DNA from: Allodiplogaster sudhausi
Lineage: Eukaryota > Nematoda > Chromadorea > Rhabditida > Diplogasteridae
DNA: 64,000 bases
Assembly (NCBI GenBank): GCA_945643635.1
Contig: CALZFC010000001.1
Span: 2,066,001-2,130,000 of the forward strand
Direction: 5' to 3'
Part shown: in pieces, positions 13,629 through 25,580 of the stretch
Position numbering within the stretch: position 1 is the stretch's first letter
Layout of the letters: every line of letters starts with the position of its first letter
Translations under genes and position numbers: made by a program
The notes under the pieces: generated by a model
The model's input: only the letters and a program-made list of their open reading frames with translations
What the model was told of the DNA's origin: nothing
Databases searched by the model: none

Positions 13629-14650
13629 CTTTTCCATTGCCAAACATGTTTCTATGAACTTTGCTTGATATCTCGACAGATTAAAAATGATCTCCAGTCG
13701 GATTTAAATTACTTGAATTTTTCACGATCGTCCTGTGGCTGCAAGCTGCCAAAATGTTTGCTTTTCATGACGGAAAGCAATTATTACTGCAATTATTCTT
13801 TTACATGTTTTCCTTGTTGCCATATCACTGATTTGCCCATTGTTTAATTTATATATTCTAATCCCATGCATTCGTCGTAAGTATTTTTTGTTATGCGTGT
13901 GATTTTTTTTGTTCAATAAGTAAAAGAAAACTGATATAAAATTTCTCTGTGTGGTAGTGAAACACAAAATTGGTCAAACATTTGTATTCGTTCTTGTTTT
14001 GTCTGTTATTGGCAATTTTGCGAAAGAAAGAGCTCAATGGATTCGCTTTCTCAGGAAAAAAAGAATATATTTTTGGCATATCAATGTTTTGACACACAAA
14101 GCAAAATCAGAAACATATGTTGAATGATACATTTTTCTTGGTTATTTTAATATAATTTCAAACTAAGTCTCCAAATTCCAAACGTTTTCAAATCGATTAC
14201 GTTTATTGCAAACTACTGTGTAAGTACAGTATGCGAATAAAGAAATTTGATTGGCACGCGAAAAAAAAAGAGAAAAAAGATGACGCAAACATTTCAATGC
14301 ATTATTCTACAAATTCAGATTTGCTTTAGACTATCAGATCAGGAAAATATAAAAACTTTCACACGATTATATACTACAATTGGAAATTCACAAGCACAGT
14401 TGATCTGCATTCTAATTTGATGTTTTTTCGCTTATTTTTGTAACGATAACAAGTATAATGCGCACTAAAATTTCCACCTTCGCTCACAAGGTTCACAAGC
14501 AACGAATTTACTAGACAGATTACTGAGATTACAAATACCCGCATGACTTGTGTCAGTGGAAACTGCCTGGCATAACCTATATACTACTTCCTTTTTCAAT
14601 AGCACGGATTAAACATTCAAAATATTATCTCTTCAGGACCACGGGAAAGA
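13629..14650. other. Intergenic AT-rich DNA
   Basis: The stretch between the GPCR stop and the next receptor's ATG shows no exon-like sequence. It presumably holds the 3' UTR of the first gene and the promoter of the second, but I see no recognisable site. Confidence 0.5.
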
Positions 14651-16973
14651 ATGCATCGATCTCTTGAGCATACTGTAGAAGTGGTGACTCTCCTCGGAGC
14701 CACACTAGGATTCCTCACCAACAGTTTGCTCGTCTTCTTGACTCTGCAGCCGATGGCGAGAGCGAGCATTGGCAACTACCGATTTCTCCTTCTCGCCTTC
14801 TCCATCTCGAACATTGTCCTCGCGCTCAATCACGCCATTACCCGACCGGTGACCTCACGAATCGTCCTTCTCAAGGACGTTCGAAAGTGAATTCACGAAT
14901 CCATTCAGGTGGTCTACTTCACGGCAGGCGGTGCCATCTTCTTCTCAGCGCTCTCGCCTGAACTCTCATTCGACGGCGGCCTAACCGTCTGCTTCGTGAA
15001 CCTGTCCACTTTCTGCCAGACATTTGTGCTGAATGCGCTTCACTTCCTCTTCCGCTACAACGCCATCTGCCAGTGAGTTTGTTAATTAATCAAAGTAAAT
15101 TGAAATTTTTAATATGAATTGAAAATTACCAAGCAATGCTGGCGGCAAATTCAAATACGGTATTTTTCAGACCGGCATGGTTGCGCTGGTCACGGCGTTG
15201 GCGTGTCTGGCAGATGGCGGTCCTGGTCGGCTCCGTCATTCTGGTCATTAATCTGGTTTTCGCATTGATATCGTACCTGTTCACTCGTCCGACGGAATAT
15301 CTCATTGCGGTTGGACAATTTTGACACGGTCGTGAATTACAACTGAAATGGCCATTATTTCGCTTAATATATGTATGCATTCTAGCAATAATATTATTGC
15401 ATTAAAAAAGCAGAAAGTGAATGAAAAATTCGAAACATTGCACAAAAAAAGGATATGATCATCAATCACTGCAGCACTTTGACAAGCTGCCCCTCCGTGA
15501 GATCTACGATTTGGACGTTCATGAACACTCGTATCTTGCTCTCGTCATTAGAGTAAGAGCCATACGGCGCTTTTCTCAAGTTCTTTTTAAGCCACATCTT
15601 GCAACGTGTAATCTATTGCATGAGAGTAGACATCAAGTGAGACGACTTTTCCAGGTGCCCGACGGAAAGGGCGGCTATATGTGGAGCACACCACACATCG
15701 CTGCGCTCTCGAGCTTGGCTCTGCTTATCTCAGGTGTGCCAAAACAAGCAAATCATTTTTTTAAATTTCAATTTCTTCATCCCGGAGACCGATGTGATTA
15801 AATATGTATGCACATACATATATCGTTTTTTGAAAAATATTATCTTGGTCAGGCAATACAAACGTAGAATTTTTTTAATGATTCTATTTAGATTTTATGC
15901 AGTCATAAAGGATGTAAATAGTAAATTTAATGACATCTTGTATGGGCTCAAAATAATTATACAAAAAAAATCAATAATTTATTATGTTATTTACATATTT
16001 TAAGCCCCGAGCGCCGTCATCGTCTTCAGCATCGTCCGTATTCGGCGTTCATTCAAAACAATCAAAATGTCACCTCACACACGCTCGATGCATCGACAGC
16101 TCTTCATCGCGCTTCTTATGCAAGTTAGAAGATAATAATAGAATTTGTAAGAAGTAAACAATCACATCATTTTCTCATGTTAACAATCCACCGTCATTTT
16201 CCCAACAACATTGCTGCATTGAAATGCATTTGAAACTTAGATTCTACAATTTGATTGACCATCTTCAACCGAAGATAACAGTATGTAGCCTGCGTGAACA
16301 TAGGGATTTGACGCGATTTCCGAGAGTATCAAAGTGCCCCGTCATCATTTATGATTTTGGATAGCCAAGATATTGCTCACAGGAATTATCAAGATAGAAT
16401 TTGAAAAAGTTTCAATAGCAATTTCTGTCGTGCTTTCAAAATCAAGGAAAAAAATATTTACAATTATCGCAATGCCCTGTCCGTTTATGATGTGAAGAAG
16501 CAATAAAAAATTTCCTTTCTTTTGACAAATGTAAGCTAAGTACCCTTTACAGACCATCATTCCGGCGATATTTTCCTACATTCCTGCCGCGGCAATCTGT
16601 CTTCTACCGTTAACAGGTGAAATACTTTAATTTTAATTTTTTTTTAAATTGATATCAAGAAATATTTTGATTTGTTTGATTTAAGGTCTCTGAAATGTAT
16701 GACATTAATAATTAAACCAGGAATATTGAAGATATTGATTTCGGCTACACTGGCACGATCCTTGTCAAGATGACGGTGATTTTCGTGGTCACTGATCCAA
16801 TAATCATCATTGTCTTCGTAAAGTGCTTTCGAAAGCAGGCAAGCGAGAAATCTATAGACTCATTATTAATGCTATCTTATTTCACAACCAACGTTTATAA
16901 CCAGATTATTGCAAATTTCATCTATAGATGCTATAGCAAATACACTCTGCCATTGTATGAACCATTGCTATAG
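14651..16973 (+). CDS. Str-superfamily serpentine chemoreceptor, 8 exons
   Basis: Proposed exons: 14651-14848, 14909-15072, 15171-15309, 15475-15552, 15655-15733, 16005-16123, 16553-16616, 16732-16973. Phases agree throughout and give 1083 nt (360 aa), the usual size for this superfamily. Exon 1 carries TM1-TM2 with FLTNSLLVFLTL and SIGNYRFLLLAFSI. Exon 2 contains ALHFLFRY, the TM3 signature of Str/Srj/Srd/Srh-type receptors. Exon 3 is TM4, exon 4 an extracellular loop rich in Asp/Glu/His, exons 5-6 TM5 and ICL3 (FKTIKMSPHTRSMHRQLF), exon 7 TM6, and exon 8 TM7 with TDPIIIIVFVKCFRKQ. The donor after exon 3 (GTTGGA) is weak, and the acceptor of exon 8 (TGAAG at 16731) was chosen because the AG at 16720 would give an early stop. 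It is expected in chemosensory neuron membranes. The subfamily was not resolved. Confidence 0.75.
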
Positions 16974-17132
16974 TGCCCTCAGAAAATGAAAATCATTTAG
17001 TTTTAAAGGGGCAGGAGACTCACCCGTAAGTTACATATTTGAATTTCCCTGACCATTGTAGTAGCGTCTTTTTATATCACATGCTATATGATCCTTGCGT
17101 CAGGTAATAAGGTGCGAATTCAAGTGAGCACT

Positions 17133-18656
17133 TTAAGAGAGGATGTCAGTAAGACTCGAGCAGGGCCTATTATGGCCTGCCCTAGAAATTTTTTTTTCGA
17201 ATTTCTTCACCAAAATTGATTACAGTATACAACTCGACATGGTGAACTAAATAGGCTATATTTCAAAGTTGAAAAAAATTTCCCGCGCGAGACCCAGTAC
17301 AGTAATCTTTAAAATTGCATTGATCATAAGTCGCTTCAAACTTATTATTAGACAACCATCTAGATATCATTGGATAGCTGATTGGACGGGCTTTAATTTT
17401 CGTGTTGATGATGTTTTCATAAAATTTGATTTTGACCCTAAAATACGGCCCTAAACTTTTTCGAGGTAGGTTTATTGCCAAATTATGCACTTTACGTTCA
17501 TTTCCTAACAACCGCTCCTATATATTCTTAAAGTGCTTGAAATTTGCTACAATATATGTCTCTTTCATAAGAATTAAGCGTCTCGGACGCAGGTTCCGTT
17601 GCGCTAGAACATTATCCAGTGTAAACTGTAACATCTAACAATAAGAGCTCTCACGGAGATCTTCAAATGTTACATACATTATTTATTGAAAAGTCTCGTT
17701 TTATATGGGAAATTTCGTTCTGTACAATTAGAAGGCTTAAAAAACGACTGTAAAAACATTTTCGCCTGTCGAAACATACATCATAAGAAAGTGGATGAAA
17801 TTTAGTACAAGATGAACCCCTTTCAATTTAATTCCATGCATACGATCTTTTGTAATAAATCATGAAAGCGTCGCTGTCATTTCGCCCAAGAATTCACATT
17901 TTAGGTTATTCGAATTAGAATATTCCAATCCTTTTTTTACAGTTTTTATGCATCGTATGCATGGAATTCCATTGAAAGGGGTTCATCTTGTAGCAAATTT
18001 CATACTCTTTTTTATGATGTATGTTTCGAAAGGGGAGAATGTTTTTAAAGTAGTTTTTTAAACCTTCTAATTGTACGTAACGAAATTTCCCATATAAATT
18101 GAAACTTTTCAATAAAATAATGTATGTAACATTTGAAGATCTCCGTGAGAGGTCTTAGATGATATACTTACGATTTTGTAATATTGACATTGAGCGCAGT
18201 TATGGATCGAAGAATGCGCTTGCACGGTGTTACTGTTTTCACTGGATCATGTTCTAGCGCAACGGAACCTGCGTCCGAGACGCTTAATTCTTATGAAATA
18301 GACATATGTTGTAGCAAATTTCAAGCACTTTAAGAATATATAGGAGCGGTTGTGGGGAAATGAACGTAAAGTGCATATTTGGCAAACAACGGACCTCGAA
18401 AATGTTTAGGACCGTATTTTAGGGTCAAAATCAAATTTTATAAACACATCATCAACACGAAAATTAAAGCCCATCCAATCAGCTATCCAATGGTAGCTCG
18501 ATGGTTGTCTCGCGCGGAAAAAATTTTTCACTTTTGAAATACAGCCTATTTTGTTCACCACGTCGAGTTGTATACTATAATCAATTTTGGTTAAGATATT
18601 CGAAAAACAATTCCTAGGGCAGGCCTTGATCGAACGATACTGACAGGCCATCTTAA
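17133..18656. mobile_element. Foldback (long inverted repeat) DNA element 1, TTAA-flanked
   Basis: The two halves are long imperfect inverted copies of each other, with arms of roughly 700 bases meeting near 17.9 kb. GGCCTGCCCTAG near the left end mirrors CTAGGGCAGGCC near 18.62 kb; AACATACATCATAAGAAAG and CATCGTATGCATGGAATT are among the internal mirrored pairs. Both ends abut TTAA (17133-17136 and 18653-18656) with related tips (TGTCAGTA / TACTGACA). No transposase frame is present, so the element is non-autonomous. Related copies lie at 40164-41889 and 53768-55435. TTAA targeting suggests mobilisation by a piggyBac-type transposase (inference). Confidence 0.8.
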
Positions 18657-19020
18657 GATGACGGCTCTAACGCTTGTTTGTCAGCTGAAACGGCGGGCTA
18701 CCTCTGCAGTAATTGAGAACAACTTCACCGTCAATGCTATGGCAAATGCTACGTTACGGTCAAATTGCTGATTTTTCTGTCATTATTTGTAGCGTTGTAC
18801 TTTATTCATAATCAACCTTTAATGATTCGGAGAATGTTTTGTAGATTTAGCATTCACTTGCATTTTAAGAATAATGCTTTTGCACTACGAAGTTCATATC
18901 CGGGACATTGTGATGAGCTTTCCTGGAACTTCCCAATATTTTCATAAAGTTATGCATTTAAGGGCATGAGGTCTCCGACGAAAAATTTACATGTCGTTTT
19001 TAAGCATGGATAGTCTTCTC
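18657..19020. other. No gene recognised
   Basis: AT-rich sequence between the foldback element and the LINE tail. The 60-codon open frame on the plus strand shows no domain or splice context that would support it. Confidence 0.4.
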
Positions 19021-19021
19021 G

Positions 19022-19870
19022 TAATTTATTTATTTATTTATTTATTGATACATCAAGTTTAATGATATGACGACATTTTACAGTGACGTTTCAGTTTGAA
19101 AAGACTGTCTAGTAAAAATAAAAATAATGTGATGATGATAATAATAATAATAATAGAAGGGAGAGGGAGGGTTAAGGAATGCTGATCCTCCGAGTCTCCT
19201 GGCATGCGATCGAATTGAGCGGGGTGAGCGACTTCCCGAGGGGTGGGCCAGGCCCCTACAGCACTTGAGGAGTGTGCTGAGGCCGACATACCAAGAGGAC
19301 GCAGAGGGCAGCAGTGAAGACTGAGAGGTGTGGAAGGGAGAAGTAGAAGTAGCACATTAGCTTCTTAGAAGAAAAATACTCTACGCGTTGGATAAATGAA
19401 TATAATTAGAGGCATGAATCGTCAATACCAAGGATGTCGAGTAGAGTCAGAGAGGCTAGGTGTCTTTTGAATACTTCTAGGCTTTGAAATTGCGTTACTG
19501 AACATGGCCAAGACATATACCAACTTTGAATACGACAGGCAAAACTATTTCTACGAGCAATCAACTTCCAACGAGGAATATGAAAATTATAAGCCGATAA
19601 GCGACCATTGCAAGCTTTGAATATGCCAAGTTGACTAGACTTAATATCAACCAATTGATTCAAAATCTTGAAAAAGAATATAATATCAATACGAATTCTT
19701 CGAAGTAAAAGAGACGGCATGGCAAAATAAGCAAGACGTGAAGAGTATGGAGGGAGATCAGAGAAAGATAAAGAGGAAGAACATAATGCACATCTAACAT
19801 AGAGTAAACGAGAGAAGACATGTTGTGCATTTTCTAGTTTCTTTATATGCAGCTTCTAATAAGGAGAGCA
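19022..19870 (-). mobile_element. 3' end of a LINE retrotransposon (5'-truncated)
   Basis: From about 19865 down to the stop at 19406 the minus strand encodes the typical C-terminal region that follows the reverse transcriptase in non-LTR retrotransposons: LENAQHVFSRLLY, then YSSRLAYFAMPSLLLRR, RIDIIFFFKILNQLVDI, a basic stretch, and a final SLEVFKRHL. Below it lie a 3' UTR with an ATT-repeat (19138-19154) and a terminal run of ATTT units (plus strand, 19026-19046) that would be the microsatellite tail. The catalytic domain is absent, so this is a dead 5'-truncated copy. Clade not determined. Confidence 0.7.
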
Positions 19871-19879
19871 AACTATTGA

Positions 19880-20230
19880 ACAGCATTCGAGAATTAAAAC
19901 ATAGTTTGAAGTTGGAAAGATTTATATCTTATCATTTCGGAACAATTGTCAAGTTAAATAGTATAAAGCTACTGTATTAGTACCCTCCTATTTTGACACG
20001 ACAGATTGTTCAGTAGATAAACGACTTCTTTGCCTTGCGTTTTTCCCAGGAAATTTAAAAATATAATAAAATGTCTCACGCATACTGCGCTACAGTGCCG
20101 TTTAAAATTGAATTATGAATCGACTTTTGTTGCGTTATTAGCAATTTGTTGTGACGAACTTTTGTAGTTTGAAAAGAAAAGTTCATACTAGATCAATATG
20201 GCGATATTCCATGCAACCAGCAATGAGATT
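19880..20230. repeat. Dispersed repeat R1, copy 1
   Basis: Shares long blocks with about 26936-27500, including TATCATTTCGGAACAATTGT, GTACCCTCCTATTTTGACAC and TTGTGACGAACTTTTGTAG in the same order and orientation. No coding capacity is seen. This copy lacks the palindromic insertion found in the second copy. Confidence 0.7.
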
Positions 20231-20414
20231 TAAAGGATAAAGTTTTTTTTTGCCTTTTTTGTAATCAGCTTTGCGGAGTTGTTAAGCCCGGAAGTAAAAG
20301 TTCATATAAAGTGGTTATGACGATAGTCCATGCCAACCATGTTTGAAATGTACATACCAGTCGTTTTTGCAGTAATTTCACCTTTCTAGCGATTGATAGA
20401 GTTTCGACTGCGAT

Positions 20415-21131
20415 ATGAATTCATCACTACCTCAAATTGAAAATACCACTTCTTGCCTTCGAGGCTCGTTCGGAGAGGCAACACTTGCTGAAAGGTAATT
20501 TTTACTCCTCATTGTTTCTCCACTTACCAAAGGTTTGAGATCTACTCTATTCAAGCCATAGAGATAAAATACATTACAGCATTATGTTTCCTTTGACAAT
20601 TATTAGATTTCACTAGCTTTTACGAGTAAACATTTAGACTCGCCGTAACCATTCCCGATATTGTGTTGTCGTTCATTGGTGTATCACTTAACATGCTTCT
20701 CCTTCGCATAATTATCCAACGCACTCTCTTCGAGCAACGCATTCGTCGCCATGTCTACAGCCTCATTCTCAGCAGCCTATGTCAGTGTTAGTGTAGGCCA
20801 AGTGGTTGTGCGTCGAGATAATATGTTTGAACTGTGGGGGATCGAATCCCATGAATAGCTCAATTTTTGCACAGTATACATCCTCGAGGAGCTCTTAGTC
20901 TTCGTGACGGTCTCGCTGATTTTACGTGGTGACATCTCCGACCGGTTACTAATTGCGCTCTCAACTCCGAACACTGCGTTCTATACGGTACTTGGAATGC
21001 TCACTCATATGACAGATAAAGTAACAGTAGCGCAAAGAACATTTATTTTTAAATGTGAAGTTCCAAAGTGCACATATGTATATAAGACACGATGGCTGAC
21101 AAAATATATACATACATATGTATATATTTAT

Positions 21132-21162
<31 letters not shown>

Positions 21163-22656
21163 TTCAGGCAAACCTCTACATTACCTTGTCCATCAGCATT
21201 GACCGCGTTCTCGTCATCATCTTTCCCAATGTTTGCGATAAAAAAATAAATACAAGATTTAAAAAAAGGCGAAAAGAATTTTTTTGTCTCAATGCGAATC
21301 GATTCTGAACGACAGTTTTACCAGATCTGCATTAATTGTTTTTTTATCTTGCATGACAATTTGTTTCTCAATAATTTACATTACATGCCTATTCAATTAT
21401 AACATTATTGACAAGAAACTTTCATAATTTTCTCATAAGAATCGTATAGAGTTACTTGTCTGTCACCATAATTATTTGAATTGTTATTATTTGTACTACT
21501 TGTAATTAAGTGAAGTAATAATTCATAAATTATTATCATGTCAGAGTTATCAGGGCGTGCATTGGCTCCCCTTTATTTATTTTTTTTTAAATACCTAGTT
21601 AATTAATTAATTAATTAATGTATTTAGAGAGTTCCTTCACTCGTGAGCTGGCTGCTCGTGCTTGCGCCATGGCTCGCCGCCATCTTCGTCACCGTGCACA
21701 GCACGATGCTCGGCTGCTACAAGCGCGTCAACGCCTTCAAGCTCCGCTACACCTTTGATTGCTCGTACGATTCCTCTATTAATTGACTGAATGCCGGAAA
21801 AGAAAAGAATTGCCCATTATCCAGGCGAAAATGCTCGAAAAAAAAACGTTTAATTGCTTTTCGGTCCCTTTAAAAAGCATTTGTATAGCGACTGCTCGGC
21901 ATACGGCTGGATACTGTTCAACAATGGCTACGCGGTCGCCGTTTTCGCGCTTGCGATGTACGCAGTGATCTACGGCCGAATCGTGCGCGATCGTTGCATG
22001 GTCGCGCGCGGAAGCCGACCGTCCACGGTTAACGTCTTATTCGTCAGCGTGATCATCTTTGGGGCATAAGATTAAGTTCTGAGTTGTAACAAATAGTTTG
22101 TTATTAAATACACAAGGACTAACAACAAATTCTGCTCTCTATTTCTCTCTATTTTCTGCAAGATTTGCATATTGTTTAAGAGTATTCAAAAGGTAAAAAA
22201 GATACAGCATACATACATACGTATGAACAGCCACCGAATTGCTCAAAGACCAGGGGTCCGTACGACTGTAGCGACAAATGGGCTCAATGGAAAATCTCGC
22301 TGTTCTTGCGTAGGTTGCGCAGTTCTCGTTGGTCTCCTTGGCGTTAGCGGTCGCCTGCATCTTCTTCAATCTCGTTGTCAGGTACGTCGATGACGTCATG
22401 ACCACCTCGATACTGATCAAGATCTTCAGTTTGCTTGGTGCCTGTGCTACTCCAGTGACTATGTTTTCCTTCCAACCACGGGTATTTTTTCTATGTTTTT
22501 TTCTTTCATAACTTTGCACAAAGTCTGTTTTTCCCTTCTAACATAAAAGCAAAACAAAATGTATAACAATGTTTGGCTTTGTCTCAGTTGCGACAACAGG
22601 CGTTTGGCCTCTTCAGCCGTATCAATCCATCTACAGCCACCATTAGCGTGAGATGA
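20415..22656 (+). CDS. Nematode serpentine receptor (family unassigned), 8 exons
   Basis: Proposed exons: 20415-20494, 20638-20780, 20875-21020, 21168-21230, 21628-21764, 21889-22027, 22314-22481, 22588-22656. Phases agree and give 945 nt (314 aa). The N-terminus has NTT and NSS glycosylation-type sites. TM1 is in exon 2 (DIVLSFIGVSLNMLLLRII). Exon 3 holds TM2 and the first loop. Exon 4 gives the TM3 end SISIDRVLVIIFP, a DR-type motif as in Srx/Srsx-like receptors. Exon 5 is TM4 (WLLVLAPWLAAIFVTV), exon 6 an extracellular Cys pair then TM5, and exon 7 TM6-TM7 with LGACATPVTMFSFQPR. The short C-tail is LRQQAFGLFSRINPS. A tRNA-like relic sits in intron 2, and a (TA)n run (21135-21158) plus TAATTAAT repeats sit in other introns. 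It looks like an Srx/Srsx-type solo chemoreceptor, but the family is uncertain. Confidence 0.7.
20787..20865 (+). repeat. tRNA-like relic in a receptor intron
   Basis: TAGGCCAAGTGGTTGTGCG fits a pol III A box and GGATCGAATCC fits a B box at tRNA distance, with a fair T-arm (TGGG/CCCA). The acceptor and anticodon stems are poor, so it is a decayed tRNA or SINE head. It lies on the sense strand of intron 2 of the receptor. Confidence 0.45.
21126..21160. repeat. (TA)n microsatellite
   Basis: An uninterrupted TA run just upstream of the acceptor for the fourth exon of the receptor. A similar run lies at 29289-29331. Confidence 0.9.
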
Positions 22657-23129
22657 CGCGTAAAAGAAAACTGTTTGAAAATGATATTTTTTTTATCATC
22701 ATAGTCCTTATCTTAATAATCATGTTTGATAGTGTTTATCTTAGTGTTCTTGTATAATTTATTCTAGGGTAAATTTTCTTGGTTTGAACTCTCCTCTCAC
22801 AAATAATGAGCACTCATGCATGTTGTCAGAATATGAGGAAGTGTACTTTTACATTCTATGAGAATAAGAATTTTCAAGACATCCGGGGATAGCATTTCTA
22901 AACCACCATCTCGAATCGCATCCAAAAATCGTTTGGCTGTCAACAAACACTACAGTCAGAATTCTGGGCCCGCCTTCCCCAATATATCTGATTTTATTTG
23001 GCTTATATTTCTCAGTAATATATGTTTTGCAATCATCCAAGTAAGGCCGCATAATACTATTTTACTGCAAGAACTAATAAAGACAGAATGAAAGAAATAA
23101 TTTTTAGTGAAAATCACCACTTTGTTGTG

Positions 23130-23329
23130 TTAAAGGAGGGCGATCACCGAAAAATTATGTGATATTTAAAATTGCCGCGGCACCTTCGCACTCTCATTCG
23201 CGCGTGCTATTTTCACGCAGCGGGTTTGTGACCTGCGAAATAGCACGGAAAAACGAGATGAGGAATCACAGGGCAGACGCGGCAATTCGAACCTGCTTTA
23301 AATATTTTTCGGTGATCGCCCTCCTTTAA
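23130..23329. mobile_element. Short TTAA-flanked MITE with about 25-bp terminal inverted repeats
   Basis: AGGAGGGCGATCACCGAAAA follows TTAA at 23130-23133. Its exact inverse TTTTCGGTGATCGCCCTCCT precedes TTAA at 23326-23329. The body is 192 bases with no coding capacity. TTAA duplication is the hallmark of piggyBac-type insertion. It lies between two receptor genes. Confidence 0.8.
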
Positions 23330-23671
23330 GACGATTCTTTGTTGTTTGCTTGATCTTTTTGCTTTTGCAAATTTTGTTACTAAAGGGATCACAAAGTACG
23401 TAATGAACTTACTTTCCGGCATTATTTTGCTGTCTACAGACCAAAGCTATTAAATTTACATAAGTACGTGGTCATGATTACAGTAATCATAATTTGCTTG
23501 ATTTTTATAAATCCATTTTCTTTTGTCAAAAAAAGTAATCCCGAATGGGTTCTGTTAAGAAGTCCTTCTTTTGTATTAGCTATTATTTCTCGACAACTAA
23601 CAACCACAGCAATAGGAATTTCTATTCAAGTAGAAAAAGCCCAGATATTGAACTCGTTAATTATTTAGCTC

Positions 23672-25580
23672 ATGGACATCTCAAGTGATACTCTCGTTGT
23701 CGTCAGCGCAGTCGAGTGGTCATGCATGGGTAAACGTTTATTTTCTTTCCCACCAAAAAACAAGTGTTTTGGCGGAAAAATACAGAGTAAGAAATGTCGG
23801 AGCAATCTAATGCTTTTCCCTTTCAAGTCACTTCTCTCATAACAAATGCTATGGTCATCGTTCTCGCGTTTACGAAGAGCAGCCCGCACACGGGCAAGTA
23901 CAAGTATTACATCATCTCGTTCGCGACGCACGATCTCTTCTTCACCATGATTTGTCTGCTCTTCCGACCTGTTAGCACGCATGTTCATACAAAAGACGGG
24001 GAAAAATCTTAGCCTCGAATTTTCACATAACTTTTTACGGAAAATTCATTATTATTTCTAATTATGTTCCGGTATGGCAATTTTCTCTTCTCTCTTTAAG
24101 GTTGCCGGTGTCACTGAGGGCAAGTGGTTCATGTTCACGGGCGGGCCCGTCTTCTTGGAGTATTGAATTTTCTCTTGTTGTTTTCATTGTTTTGCCCTTC
24201 AATAATCAACGTCATTAGCACTCATTGTCAGGAATGTGCAGTCACCATAGGGCTTGAAAGTCCCCTCACAGGCCACAATGGCGTCGTCACCTCGAGCGCT
24301 TCTCCACCTTCGTCGTCCTCTTCGCATGCTACTTGCTGTCGTGGATGACGAGCGTCTACATGCTCAAGACGGGCTTCGTGCCACCGCCGGACATGGTGGA
24401 CTTTCTAAGACGAGAAGTCTTCGTCCCGCACTGGCCATGGTTCAATCATAGCGAGATCGTCCTGAACGAGGTGGCTGCATTTGGCGTGTTAGCCATATAA
24501 TGACTATCACTTTAAAGATTATATTCCATGTGGCTTCCAACAGATCTTTAGGATTAAGAAAAACAAGAGGTAAGGAAATTGCAGCGGAAATTCCTCCCTT
24601 AACGACGGCAGGTTTTAGGGCTTTAACAAGCTGCCAACGATCATTTCGTGCACATGGCTGCTCGCACAGTCGGGCACTCAATTCGTCGCTGTTATTCTCG
24701 CTTCCCACTCGATTCTCGGCGCCATTAGGAAGGTTTCCTTATTTTGTTTTACAAAATAGATTTAAAATAAATTATTTAACATTTATTGTTATCACTTATT
24801 AATACATTATTTAAATATACGTACATACATATGTATTATCTTATTTGCTTCTAATTTTCTAACCTTTGTCCTCACTCAAAGGTGCGCGAGGAGACGGGCG
24901 GTGGCTCAAGCATGGCGAACTTGCAGTACCAACTCTTCTTGGCGCTCGTCCTTCAGGCAGACTTTCTTCTTATTCTTTTAAAAACTTGTTTTAATCTGAT
25001 CATTGAATACTCATGATTTGATATACTGGTGTCATCATGCTGTTTGGTATTTCAGCTAACCGCGCCTTTATTCTTCATTTATGCACCTGCGCTGCTTGCC
25101 GTCGGCTTTCCCTTCCTTAACATGATTGTTTGTCATCTCCAAGCCATCTAACTCAGTTTATTCAAATAGGAAACCAGTAGAAAAAAAAGCTAACTAATAA
25201 GCACCTCTGTGCAATCGATTGAGCATTGCAGGTGAACATCCCGCCCGGATCCGTCTCGATGCTCTTTCCAATGTTCCCCGCTTTTGACGGACTTGTAGTC
25301 ATCATTGTCGTCAAGGACTACAGGTTGGATGTGTTCTGTAAGTTAATGGAGAAAATAAAGCCAAGAATCGCTAAATTATTTTTTTTTTTGTTATTCACTT
25401 TATTTTTGTCTTTTGAAATATGTATAATAAAAATATAGTTTCAGGAACGTCGTACTCGGCTGGACGCGCTTGTTTCTGGAGGGCTCGAACGAAGTTACAG
25501 TAGTGGCCACGACCGCATTCGAGCACTCGTCGGCTATTCGTCAAACAGCAACGGATACGCGGTCGAGCGATCGGACGTGA
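23672..25580 (+). CDS. Str-type chemoreceptor lacking its TM3 exon (inverted paralogue of the 46-59 kb array)
   Basis: Exons: 23672-23729, 23828-23970, 24101-24159, 24272-24470, 24619-24732, 24882-24956, 25056-25127, 25232-25323, 25445-25580. All but the third and the last match in length the exons of the intact copy at 46129-48535, except for one extra codon in 24882-24956. The 143-base exon encoding THNATVQVLFYCFMYRY in that copy is absent here: only 112 bases separate the two neighbouring exons. If the third exon ends at the GTATTG donor (24160), phase is kept and the frame stays open for 948 nt (315 aa). Conserved blocks include KYYIISFATHDLFFTMICLL, FLRREVF, PWFNHSE and NVVLGW. The donor after 24956 reads GC rather than GT. 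Either it is a shortened receptor missing TM3, or a pseudogene whose frame has survived by chance. Confidence 0.6.
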
